This document shows, piece by piece, positions 14,603 to 21,321 of a stretch of DNA of 21,321 bases (positions are counted from its first letter, which is position 1; every line of letters begins with the position of its first letter). The notes under the pieces are model-generated. The model saw only the letters and a list, made by a program, of their open reading frames with translations, searched no databases and was not told the origin of the DNA. The stretch is from Clostridiales bacterium (GTDB taxonomy: Bacteria > Bacillota > Clostridia > Oscillospirales > QAMX01). The stretch is from NCBI GenBank assembly GCA_003149835.1, contig QAMX01000026.1, positions 1-21,321 on the forward strand, written 5' to 3'. Position numbers and translations under genes: made by a program.

Positions 14603-15909
14603 CCGGCGTCACCGTCATCGGCGCGGGGCTTGCCGGCTGCGAGGCGGCGCTGCAATGCGCGCGCCGCGGCGTCCCCGTCACGCTGATCGAACAAAAACCC
14701 AAAGCCCGCACGCCGGCGCACCGTTCCGACGGCTTCGCCGAGCTGTGCTGCTCCAACTCGCTGCGCAGCGGCTCGCGCACCAACGCGGTCGGGCTTCTCA
14801 AATACGAGCTGGCGCTGATGAACAGCGTCGTCATGGAAGCCGTCGAGCAGACGCGCGTCGCAGCCGGCGGCGCGGTCGCCGTGGACCGTCAGCGCTTTTC
14901 AGACTTTATCACCCATGCCGTCCGCTCGCACCCTCTGATCACCGTCGTCTGCGAGCAGGCTGCGGCGATCCCTGCCGAGGGACGGGTGATCATCGCCACC
15001 GGCCCGCTGACGGACGGGGCGCTGTATGAACAGATCCGTGATTTTTTCGGCGGCAGCGGCTATCTGAGCTTTTTTGACGCCTCCGCGCCGCTCATCGACG
15101 TTCATTCCATCGATATGGAAAAGACGTATTTGGCCTCGCGCTACGACAAGGGCGACGCCGACTATATCAACTGTCCGCTCGAAAAGGACGAATATCTCGC
15201 CTTTTGGCGCGCTCTCTGCACCGCCGAGGAAGCGCCGGTGCATGAATTCGAGGACGCGCGCGTCTTTGAGGGCTGTATGCCGGTGGAGACGATGGCGCGC
15301 CGCGGCGAGGATACGCTGCGCTTCGGGCCGCTGAAACCGGTCGGGCTTTTGAACCCGCATACCGGCAAAACGCCCTACGCCGTCGTCCAGCTCCGCCGCG
15401 ACAACAGCGCCGGAACCGTCTATAACATGGTCGGGTTTCAGACGCATCTGAAATTCGGCGAGCAGAAGCGCGTTTTTTCGATGATCCCCGGCCTGGAAAA
15501 CGCTGAATTTTTGCGTTTCGGCGTTATGCACAGAAATTCCTATATCGACTCGCCGCGCCTCTTAGACGGCTTCTACCGCGCCCGCAAGGATCCGCGCCTC
15601 TCCTTTGCCGGACAGTTCACCGGCGTCGAGGGCTATGTCGAATCCGCGGCCTCCGGCCTGTACGCGGGCGCCGCGGCCGCCGCCGAGCTGCTGCACGGCC
15701 GCCTGCCGGAGCCCCTCCCCCGCTCAACGGCGACCGGGGCGCTGGCCGCCTATATCAGCGACGGGGCCGTGACGGAATTCCAGCCGATGAACGTCAATTT
15801 CGGCATCATCGACGGCAGCGGCATCCGCGCCAAGGGAAAAGCGGCGCGTTTAGAAGCGATCGCCGACCGCGCGCTGCGCATCGTCGCGGAGAGCGAATTT
15901 GCGCGCTAA
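14599..15909 (+). CDS. trmFO: Folate-dependent tRNA (uracil-54) methyltransferase TrmFO
   Basis: This is a 436-residue flavoprotein that makes ribothymidine at tRNA position 54 using methylene-tetrahydrofolate and FAD. It starts at a GTG overlapping the topA stop. The FAD-binding GxGxxG is V6-I7-G8-A9-G10-L11-A12-G13. ELCCSNSLRSG (about 48-58) holds C51, corresponding to the Cys of the family CSNSL motif. EGCMPVETMA has C226, the position of the second catalytic Cys in B. subtilis TrmFO. FGPLKPVGL and GFQTHLKFGEQKRVF match the family. The topA-trmFO order is typical in Firmicutes. Full length, no defects seen. Confidence 0.97.
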   Translation: MTGVTVIGAGLAGCEAALQCARRGVPVTLIEQKPKARTPAHRSDGFAELCCSNSLRSGSRTNAVGLLKYELALMNSVVMEAVEQTRVAAGGAVAVDRQRFSDFITHAVRSHPLITVVCEQAAAIPAEGRVIIATGPLTDGALYEQIRDFFGGSGYLSFFDASAPLIDVHSIDMEKTYLASRYDKGDADYINCPLEKDEYLAFWRALCTAEEAPVHEFEDARVFEGCMPVETMARRGEDTLRFGPLKPVGLLNPHTGKTPYAVVQLRRDNSAGTVYNMVGFQTHLKFGEQKRVFSMIPGLENAEFLRFGVMHRNSYIDSPRLLDGFYRARKDPRLSFAGQFTGVEGYVESAASGLYAGAAAAAELLHGRLPEPLPRSTATGALAAYISDGAVTEFQPMNVNFGIIDGSGIRAKGKAARLEAIADRALRIVAESEFAR

Positions 15910-15974
15910 GCATTGAACCGTTCCACAGCGGCGAGGAATCCGGCCGCGCGCCGGCATGACAGAAGGAAGTAGAT

Positions 15975-16997
15975 ATGAAAATTATCGTTGACACAATGGG
16001 CAGCGACAACGGCTGCGCCGAGCTGACAAAGGGCGTCATCGACGCCGTTCGGGAATACGGAATCGACGCCGCAGTGGTCGGAGACGAAACCATCGTCGCG
16101 CCGCTTGTGGCGGACGCCGGACTCACCGACCGGATCAAAATCGTCCACGCGCCGCTGTTTGTAACGATGGAGGACGATCACAACGTCGTCATCCGGGGCG
16201 AAAAAACAAAGGCTTCCATGGTCGTCGCCATGAAGCTGCTGGCGGACGGCGGCGGAGACGCGGTTGTCACGGCCGGAAACACCGGCGCGACCATCACCGC
16301 CGCAACGCTCTATATCAGCCGGATCCGCGGCATTCGCCGCGCCGCGCTCGCGCCGATTCTCCCGCTTGGCCGCAACGGCGTGCTGCTGATCGACAGCGGA
16401 GCCAACATCGCCTGTACGCCCGAGCATCTGCTGCAATTCGCCTATATGGGTTCCTACTATATGCGGTTTGTGCTCAACCGCGGCGACGGCGAAGCGCCGC
16501 GCGTCGGCTTGCTGAACATCGGCGCGGAAAGCCACAAGGGCGACGAACTGCATCAGAACGCCTATGTGCTGCTGAAAGCCGCCGGAGATAGCGGCTCGCT
16601 GAACTTCGTCGGCAACGTCGAGGGGCGCGACCTGCCTTTCGGCGCGGCGGACGTCTTAGTGGCGGACGGTTTTTCCGGCAACGTGTGTTTGAAATCGGTC
16701 GAGGGCATCGGTCAATTTTTCGGCCGCGAGCTGAAACGGGCGATGTATTCGTCCCTACGCGCGAAATTGGGCGCGCTGCTTTTGAAAAGCAGCCTCACGC
16801 CGCTGCGAAAGACCATGAATTACAAAGAGATCGGCGGTTCGCCGCTGATCGGCATTTCAGCGCCCGTGATTAAGTCGCACGGTTCCGCCGACGCCTTTAC
16901 GATGAAAAACGCCATTCGCCAGGCAAAGCTCTATGTCGAGGGCGACATCATCCATCGGATTTCTGAAAATATCGAGCGCATGAAGGCTTCGCAGTGA
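15975..16997 (+). CDS. plsX: Phosphate acyltransferase PlsX
   Basis: This is a 340-residue PlsX, which converts acyl-ACP plus phosphate to acyl-phosphate, the substrate of PlsY in the first acylation of glycerol-3-phosphate. Family marks are KIIVDTMGSDNG at the N-terminus (the usual D-A-M-G-G-D is here D-T-M-G-S-D), VTAGNTGA, APILPLGRNGVLLIDSGAN, LLNIGAESHKG, LNFVGNVEGRDLPFG and ADVLVADGFSGNVCLKSVEG. AGAAGGAAG lies before the ATG. It sits 65 nt after trmFO and 205 nt before acpP; its acyl donor, ACP, is therefore encoded next door. No FapR-like operator was recognised upstream. Confidence 0.97.
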   Translation: MKIIVDTMGSDNGCAELTKGVIDAVREYGIDAAVVGDETIVAPLVADAGLTDRIKIVHAPLFVTMEDDHNVVIRGEKTKASMVVAMKLLADGGGDAVVTAGNTGATITAATLYISRIRGIRRAALAPILPLGRNGVLLIDSGANIACTPEHLLQFAYMGSYYMRFVLNRGDGEAPRVGLLNIGAESHKGDELHQNAYVLLKAAGDSGSLNFVGNVEGRDLPFGAADVLVADGFSGNVCLKSVEGIGQFFGRELKRAMYSSLRAKLGALLLKSSLTPLRKTMNYKEIGGSPLIGISAPVIKSHGSADAFTMKNAIRQAKLYVEGDIIHRISENIERMKASQ

Positions 16998-17046
16998 GTT
17001 GACAGGAAAATCTTTTGTTGATTCTGCCTAAATTGGTATTTTCCTC

Positions 17047-17075
17047 TTGACAAATCGGCTAAAAGAAATTATTAT
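17047..17075 (+). promoter_or_regulatory. Sigma-A promoter of acpP-rnc
   Basis: TTGACA (17047-17052), 17 nt, TATTAT (17070-17075). It has a perfect -35 and one mismatch in the -10. A GGAAAAT...ATTTTCC inverted repeat (17005-17011 and 17038-17044) ends two nucleotides before the -35; it may be an operator or chance. The predicted leader to acpP is about 120 nt. Confidence 0.8.
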
Positions 17076-17202
17076 CATAATGCAAATTGCCTGCGGCCGC
17101 AAAGAGAATCCGCGCCTCCTCCATAAAAGCGCGCCAAGTGTTTTCCGTTTCGGCCGTCAGACGCATCATACATTCATTTTAAAATAAAAAGGAGTTTTTT
17201 TC

Positions 17203-17433
17203 ATGGTGTTTGAGAAAGTTCGCGGCATTATCTGCGACAAGTTTGCGGTTGACGAGGATCAGGTGACGATGGAAACGTCGTTCAAGGGCGATCTGAACGC
17301 CGATTCTCTTGATATGGTGGAAATCGTCATGGCGCTCGAAGAGGAATTCGACATCGGCGAAATCGACGAGGACGCCGTAGCCGGCATTGAGACGGTCGGA
17401 GACGCGGTCAACTTCATCTCCAACGTCCTATGA
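17203..17433 (+). CDS. acpP: Acyl carrier protein
   Basis: This is a 76-residue ACP of standard length. The 4'-phosphopantetheine attachment serine is S35 in the invariant D34-S35-L36 ([19 protein letters not shown]). The protein is acidic and predicted to be a four-helix bundle. It carries growing acyl chains in fatty acid synthesis and hands them to PlsX, encoded just upstream. AAGGAG lies 8 nt before the ATG, and a dedicated promoter sits in the 205-nt gap, as expected for such an abundant protein. Its stop overlaps the rnc start (ATGA). Confidence 0.97.
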   Translation: MVFEKVRGIICDKFAVDEDQVTMETSFKGDLNADSLDMVEIVMALEEEFDIGEIDEDAVAGIETVGDAVNFISNVL

Positions 17434-18158
17434 GCCGCGCGGCCGAGCCGGAGCTTGAAAAAATTCTCGGACACCGCTTTGCCACCCCCGCCCTGCTGAC
17501 GACGGCGCTGACGCACAGCTCCTACGCCAACGACCTGCGCGCAAAGGAGCTGCCCTGCAACGAGCGGCTCGAATTTTTAGGCGACTCCGTGTTGAATCTG
17601 GTGACGGCGGAATACCTGTTCACCAGGTTTTCCCACCGATCGGAGGGCGAGCTGACGAAGGCGCGCGCTTCTATCATCTGCGAGGCCTCCTGCCATGAGA
17701 TCGCCGAGGAGCTTTCTCTCGGCCGTTTCCTCTATCTCGGCCGGGGCGAAGAGCAGAGCGGCGGGCGGCAGCGCGTTTCGACGCTCGCCGACGCGCTGGA
17801 AGCGGTTGTCGCCGCGCTGTATCTTGATGCCGGGCTTGAGGAAGCGCGGCGTTTTCTCACGCCGTTTATCGAAAAACGCGTCCACGCCGTCATGCAGGAG
17901 CTGTTTTTCAAGGATTATAAGACTGCGCTCCAGGAAATCGTTCAAAAAAACAAGCAGGAAACGCTGAAATATGTGCTGACCGGAGAGTCCGGTCCCGCGC
18001 ATGCCAAGCATTTTACCGTGACGCTGTATCTCAATTCCAACCCCATCGCTACCGGCGAGGGGCACAGCAAAAAGGAAGCGGAGCAGAACGCCGCATACGC
18101 CGCGTTGGAGCTGATGGGCGAGCGCCCGGCGAGACGCGGCGAAGACGCGGCGCATTGA
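17430..18158 (+). CDS. rnc: Ribonuclease III
   Basis: This is a 242-residue RNase III, the double-strand-specific endonuclease that processes rRNA precursors and other structured RNAs. The signature NERLEFLGD is at 44-52 with catalytic E48 and D52; the second metal site is D121 and E124 in [14 protein letters not shown] double-stranded RNA-binding domain fills about 160-232 ([13 protein letters not shown], then [17 protein letters not shown]). It overlaps acpP by 4 nt, a common Firmicute pairing that ties RNA processing to lipid supply. The ribosome binding site is inside acpP and not strong, so coupling is likely. Confidence 0.97.
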   Translation: MSRAAEPELEKILGHRFATPALLTTALTHSSYANDLRAKELPCNERLEFLGDSVLNLVTAEYLFTRFSHRSEGELTKARASIICEASCHEIAEELSLGRFLYLGRGEEQSGGRQRVSTLADALEAVVAALYLDAGLEEARRFLTPFIEKRVHAVMQELFFKDYKTALQEIVQKNKQETLKYVLTGESGPAHAKHFTVTLYLNSNPIATGEGHSKKEAEQNAAYAALELMGERPARRGEDAAH

Positions 18159-18498
18159 TCCCCCGGCCGGGCTCCGCATATCCCGCCGCCGTTTTCCTGA
18201 ACCGGCGCAGCCTTTTTTGCTTTTCCGACGGCTTTTTTCGCCATTGGTTTCCTCTCTGACGGTCATACGGCTTTTTCTGTATCATCCGCAGCAGCCGTTC
18301 AACCGGTTTCACTCCCCCCCAGAATCTCCGTGTACCGCGCGCCTGTTGATTGAAAGGGCCTCTCCCGGCCAAGCACAGAACCCGCCGCGGCGAGAACCCA
18401 TGACCGGCTCAATTCCGACGTTCTCTGTTTGTCCTGCCGGCACGGAGCCGCAGAATGCGTTTAACCGTATCATATGAGTTCAGGAGGATCACAAAAAA
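18159..18498. other. Gene-free gap between rnc and the radical SAM gene
   Basis: I see no supported gene in these 340 nt. A weak terminator-like hairpin occurs at 18184-18218: CGCCG and GTT pair with AAC and CGGCG around a two-nt bulge, and six T follow after 5 nt. Two minus-strand frames here are rich in Lys/Arg codons because of the A-runs, but both run into rnc antisense and lack conservation evidence. A GGAGG just before 18499 is the only clear signal for the next gene. No consensus promoter was found. Confidence 0.45.
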
Positions 18499-19536
18499 AT
18501 GGCGAAACGCTCGATCATTCCGGTTTTTATTCCACACGCCGGCTGCCCAAACGGCTGTATCTTCTGTGATCAGCGCGCCATCACCGGCCGGATATCCGTG
18601 CCCTCGTTTTCAGACGTGTCAAGCCGGATCGCGTCGGCGCTCGCCCAGCTGCCGCCGGATGCGCCCGCGCCTGAGCTGGCCTTTTACGGCGGCAGCTTTA
18701 CGGCGCTTGATCCCTCGCAGCAGCTTGGTTATCTTCGCGCCGCCCAGCCGTTTTTGCAATCGGAGCGGATCTCTTCGATCCGCGTTTCGACGCGGCCCGA
18801 CGCCATCGGCGATTCCGAGCTGAGTCTGCTCGCCTCCAACGGCGTCAAAACCATTGAGCTGGGCGCTCAATCGATGGACGATGAGGTTCTTCGCCGCGCG
18901 ATGCGCGGCCACACGGCCATGGATACGGAGAAGGCCGCCCGGCTCGTCAGGGAGTCCGGATTCTCTCTTGTGTTGCAGATGATGGCCGGCCTGCCCGGCG
19001 ACAGCTTCGATATCGTTTGGCAGTCCGCCCGCCGGATCGCCGCTTTACGGCCGGACGCCGTCCGCATTTACCCTGTCGTGGTGCTCCGCGGAACGCCTCT
19101 CTTCGATCTGTGGCAAAGCGGCGGCTATGCGCCGTTATCGGTCGAGGACGCCGTGCCGCTCTGCGCGGCGCTGATCGACATGTTCTGGCGGGAAAGCATC
19201 CCGATCATCCGCATCGGCCTCAACCCCGACGAGGCGCTCGCCTCTGAGGTCGCAGCAGGCGCATATCATCCGGCGTTGGGCGAGCTCTGTTATTCGCGGT
19301 GGTATCTCGACCGTATCCGCGCGCAGCTCGCGCTGCTGGCGCCGGTCGAAGAGGTCTGCATATGCGTCCATCCGTCGCGCATTTCCGTCGCTGTCGGCCA
19401 GCGTCGCCGCAACATCGACGCTCTGAGACAAGAGTTTCCCTCGCTTCGGAAGCTCGCCGTCCGTCCGCATGACCGCGGGCTCGACGAGCTGTTCATTTTA
19501 CAGCCGGATAATCACCAAGAGAACCTCTTTGCATAA
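18499..19536 (+). CDS. Radical SAM protein, Elp3-like
   Basis: This is a 345-residue radical SAM enzyme, with AGGAGG about 12 nt before the ATG. The cluster motif is C16-PNG-C20-IF-C23 (CxxxCxxC), which binds the 4Fe-4S cluster. FYGGSFTALD and the IELGAQSMDDEVLRRAMRGH region match the Elp3/coproporphyrinogen-oxidase-like subgroup. No C-terminal acetyltransferase domain of true Elp3 is visible; the last about 120 residues are a separate small domain. In many Clostridia this gene lies between rnc and smc; here it is after rnc, but the next gene is not smc. Substrate unknown. Confidence 0.9.
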   Translation: MAKRSIIPVFIPHAGCPNGCIFCDQRAITGRISVPSFSDVSSRIASALAQLPPDAPAPELAFYGGSFTALDPSQQLGYLRAAQPFLQSERISSIRVSTRPDAIGDSELSLLASNGVKTIELGAQSMDDEVLRRAMRGHTAMDTEKAARLVRESGFSLVLQMMAGLPGDSFDIVWQSARRIAALRPDAVRIYPVVVLRGTPLFDLWQSGGYAPLSVEDAVPLCAALIDMFWRESIPIIRIGLNPDEALASEVAAGAYHPALGELCYSRWYLDRIRAQLALLAPVEEVCICVHPSRISVAVGQRRRNIDALRQEFPSLRKLAVRPHDRGLDELFILQPDNHQENLFA

Positions 19537-19539
19537 TAT

Positions 19540-19582
19540 GTAAATGAAAGACCGCGCCGATAAAGCGCCGGTCTCCGTTTAC
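19540..19582 (+). promoter_or_regulatory. Hairpin in the leader of the cysteine-rich gene
   Basis: GTAAA (19540-19544) with TTTAC (19578-19582) and AGACCG-CGC (19549-19557) with GCG-CGGTCT (19565-19574, one bulged C) form a stem about 5 nt before the ribosome binding site. There is no T run, so it is more likely an RNA stabiliser or leader structure than a terminator. Confidence 0.5.
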
Positions 19583-19586
19583 AGGC

Positions 19587-19593
19587 AAGGAGG
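19587..19593 (+). promoter_or_regulatory. Ribosome binding site fixing a TTG start
   Basis: AAGGAGG lies 8 nt before the TTG at 19602. There is no in-frame ATG or GTG at a suitable distance, so the TTG is the start. Confidence 0.85.
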
Positions 19594-19601
19594 TTATAAT
19601 T

Positions 19602-20414
19602 TTGCCGGATAACAGAATTTCAAACAGCTGCGGAAAAGATTCCGTCTGTATCCAGACGCGAAAGGTTTACGACGCCTGCCGCAGTCAGGATTGCCTCGAG
19701 GATCTCCGCGTTCTTCTGACAAACGAAAGCCAGGCCATTCTCGAAAGAGCGATCAACGTAAAACCCAAAACGGCGTCAATTTTGTGGACATATGTTGATG
19801 TTGAGCCCGTCCCCTTTAACGACGGCTTCTATACGGTTGACGCCAAGCTTTTCTACCGCATCACTGCCGACGCCTTCTGCGGCATCGGCAGGCCCGTCGA
19901 GATCGAGGGGCTTGCGACGTTTGACAAGCGCGCGATCCTGTACGGCAGCGAGGGCAAGGCCAAAACGTTCTCCTCGCAGATGGTGGCGACGTCGAGCGAA
20001 GACATTCAGCTCCGCCCCAGAACGAATCTGCCGATCGCGACGATCGAGGCCGTTGATCCCATCGTGCTGTCCACACGGGTCGTCGAGCCGTGCGACCACT
20101 TCTGCGGCTGCGAAACCTGCTGCTGCGGCGAGGTTCCCGATGCGATCTGCACCTGCTTCCGTTCGCCGTTTGCGACGGGCGACAACTGCCGCCGTCTGTA
20201 TGTCACGCTCGGCCAGTTCTCGATCATGCGCTTGGAGCGCGACACGCAGCTGCTGATCCCCAGCTTCGACTACTGCATTCCGGAAAAGGAGTGCCCGAGC
20301 ACCGTCGACGGCGACGTCTGCGACATGTTCTCGCGCTTCCGTTTCCCGACCAACGAGTTTTTCCCGCCGGACAACGGCGCGGATCACGACTGCGGCTGCG
20401 GCTGCAAAAAGTAA
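19602..20414 (+). CDS. Cysteine-rich protein of unknown function
   Basis: This is a 270-residue protein starting at a TTG with a near-ideal ribosome binding site. No signal peptide or membrane helix is seen. The first part has SVCIQTRKVYDACRSQDCLEDL and ERAINVKPKTASILW; the middle has a beta-rich stretch (FYTVDAKLFYRITADAFCG, RPVEIEGLATFDKRAILYG). A Cys cluster, CDHFCGCETCCCG, begins at C164, followed by ICTCF, and the C-terminus is DHDCGCGCKK. The many cysteines without export signals suggest metal binding or cross-linking after the mother cell lyses, as in a spore coat. I recall similar uncharacterised proteins in Oscillospirales, but do not know a function. It stands alone between a leader hairpin and a strong terminator. 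Confidence 0.85.
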   Translation: MPDNRISNSCGKDSVCIQTRKVYDACRSQDCLEDLRVLLTNESQAILERAINVKPKTASILWTYVDVEPVPFNDGFYTVDAKLFYRITADAFCGIGRPVEIEGLATFDKRAILYGSEGKAKTFSSQMVATSSEDIQLRPRTNLPIATIEAVDPIVLSTRVVEPCDHFCGCETCCCGEVPDAICTCFRSPFATGDNCRRLYVTLGQFSIMRLERDTQLLIPSFDYCIPEKECPSTVDGDVCDMFSRFRFPTNEFFPPDNGADHDCGCGCKK

Positions 20415-20427
20415 ACTGTCCCATTGG

Positions 20428-20466
20428 AAAAAGCAGGAGACGCGGCGCGTCTCCTGCTTTTGTTTT
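20428..20466 (+). terminator. Strong intrinsic terminator, probably bidirectional
   Basis: A 16-bp perfect stem (20428-20443 with 20447-20461 and flanking T) around a 3-nt GGC loop is followed by TGTTTTC. The A-run at the 5' side gives a U-run on the minus strand, so it may also stop the convergent gene at 20621. Between 20467 and 20620 there is only a small CGGACGG/CCGTCCG hairpin (20487-20507). Confidence 0.93.
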
Positions 20467-20620
20467 CATCCGATACCATGCGCTTGCGGACGGCTGCATA
20501 CCGTCCGAGCCATTGTAGCCCGGCCTATTTTCAAATGAAGAGATCGGTTTTCCGCGGCCATTCGTCCTCCTCCGCGGGCCGCCCGCTCAACAGCCATCCG
20601 CGCCTTGCCGCCGCGCCCCG

Positions 20621-21121
20621 TCACCTGATCCGCCGGACGGGCACGGCCAGCTTGGCGCCCTTTTCCGCGCAGGCGCCGAAATGAAAGGCGGGCGCGGCGT
20701 CATACGCGAACGCATAGCCGAACTGCTCCGGCTCATACCTTTCCAGCGCCTCGAAAACGCCTCCGATCGCCTCTCCGTACGCGCTCTCGTCTTCAAACGG
20801 CGCGCTTTGGAAATACAGCATCTCACACGCTTCCAGCTCGGCGAGCTCGCAGCCATCGGGAACGCCGCCGCCATAGCCGAGCGGAAGCTCCACGCCGGAG
20901 GCGACCGCCGAATACCCTTCCTTTTGCAGAAAGGCCGGCAGCGTCAGAATGGCGGCCGTGTCAAACTTTTCCGGAATGCTGTTGAAGAGCCCATTCCAAT
21001 CGCAGCCCACCTCCTCGCAGTAATCCCAATAGCCGGTGGCCCGCCGCGACCGCAGCAGCAGAAGCTTTCGCTTCGGCCGCTGTACGGGCGTCACCATGCA
21101 TAAAAACGTCTCTTTCTTCAT
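20621..21121 (-). CDS. Stand-alone GyrI/AraC-type effector-binding domain protein
   Basis: This is a 166-residue protein resembling the C-terminal ligand-binding domain found in some Clostridia AraC-family regulators: KLLLLRSRRATGYWDYCEEV, GLFNSIPEKFDTAAILTLP, CEMLYFQSAPFEDESAYGEA and YAFAYDAAPAFHFG. The helix-turn-helix half is absent. The ATG at 21121 is preferred to a GTG at 21124 since AAGGAGG (21130-21136) is 8 nt from the ATG but 5 nt from the GTG. It could bind small or cationic compounds, as GyrI-like domains do, perhaps sequestering a drug or partnering a regulator encoded elsewhere. It is convergent with the cysteine-rich gene. Homology call moderate; no partner is visible in the window. 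Confidence 0.78.
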   Translation of the reverse strand: MKKETFLCMVTPVQRPKRKLLLLRSRRATGYWDYCEEVGCDWNGLFNSIPEKFDTAAILTLPAFLQKEGYSAVASGVELPLGYGGGVPDGCELAELEACEMLYFQSAPFEDESAYGEAIGGVFEALERYEPEQFGYAFAYDAAPAFHFGACAEKGAKLAVPVRRIR

Positions 21122-21153
21122 CACGGGTTCCTCCTTTTGATACAGATGGTAGG

Positions 21154-21321
21154 CGATTGTAAAACTCTCGCTTTACCATTCAAATTCGTTTTTGAGGTGG
21201 CTTTGCCACCTCAAAAACTCGACTTTGGCGAGCAAAGCGAGCCCTCGCGCCGACCAAACGAGCGTAGCGAGTGCGATCAGCGCGAGTCTCTCGATTGTAA
21301 AACTACGTTTTACAATCGACT
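21154..21321. repeat. Palindrome cluster at the window edge (intergenic repeat, incomplete)
   Basis: Three inverted repeats follow each other: TTTTTGAGGTGGC (21189-21201) with its complement at 21205-21217; CTCG/CTTTG with CAAAG/CGAG (about 21218-21241, one bulge); and TCGATTGTAAAAC (21291-21303) with its complement at 21307-21319. A 13-nt direct copy of CGATTGTAAAACT occurs at 21154-21166 and 21292-21304. Short GCGAG-type repeats (AGCGTAGCGAGTGCG) lie between. No coding frame is seen. The pattern resembles small non-coding mobile or REP-like repeats of Firmicutes, but only part of it is in the window. Confidence 0.6.

Noticed and set aside
19520..19545. Sporulation sigma-E/K type promoter before the cysteine-rich gene
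   Set aside because: CATAATAT resembles a sigma-E -10, but no acceptable -35 stands at the right distance.

Overview
This window looks like a chromosomal segment of a GC-rich Clostridia member, most probably an Oscillospirales/Ruminococcaceae-type anaerobe. That is inferred from gene families and signals, not from a database match. The support is strong AGGAGG-type ribosome binding sites, near-perfect sigma-A promoters (TTGACA, 17 nt, TATAAT), a DegV protein, a folate-type TrmFO, an ACP-RNase III pair, and several Clostridia-type membrane or zinc-ribbon proteins. Codons are strongly GC-rich, while intergenic promoter regions are AT-rich. No phage, transposase, rRNA, tRNA or CRISPR array is visible.

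Region 1 (1-5620, plus strand) is metabolic and accessory. It holds the 3' part of an alpha-glucuronidase/hexosaminidase-like glycoside hydrolase and a small two-helix membrane protein with a zinc ribbon. A DegV fatty-acid-binding protein follows, overlapping by 4 nt a non-HemE uroporphyrinogen-decarboxylase-superfamily protein. After about 500 nt of gene-free, hairpin-rich DNA come a membrane-anchored unknown and a YfcE-type phosphodiesterase. Region 2 (5712-8520, minus strand) holds a zinc-ribbon/single-TM protein with its own consensus promoter and minus-strand terminator, an amidohydrolase_2 enzyme, and a TraX-family membrane protein.

Region 3 (8815-19536, plus strand) is a housekeeping run: greA (with a consensus promoter and a structured leader), a one-TM protein, a SpoU/TrmH rRNA methyltransferase, dprA, topA, trmFO, plsX, acpP, rnc and an Elp3-like radical SAM gene. 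Genes are often coupled by 4-nt GTGA/ATGA overlaps. Together they serve transcript cleavage, RNA modification and processing, DNA uptake/recombination, supercoiling, and the start of phospholipid synthesis (PlsX uses acyl-ACP). A second consensus-type promoter precedes acpP.

Region 4 (19537-21321) has a cysteine-rich protein with a TTG start that ends at a strong bidirectional-looking terminator. Convergent to it is a stand-alone effector-binding domain of the kind normally fused to AraC-type regulators. The window ends in a palindromic repeat cluster cut by the edge.

The best candidates for something undescribed are the greA leader (hairpin plus U-tract inside an outer stem, with a possible loop pseudoknot), the structured 4131-4568 intergenic segment, the cysteine-rich protein, and the terminal palindromic repeat. 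No large novel multigene system is evident.
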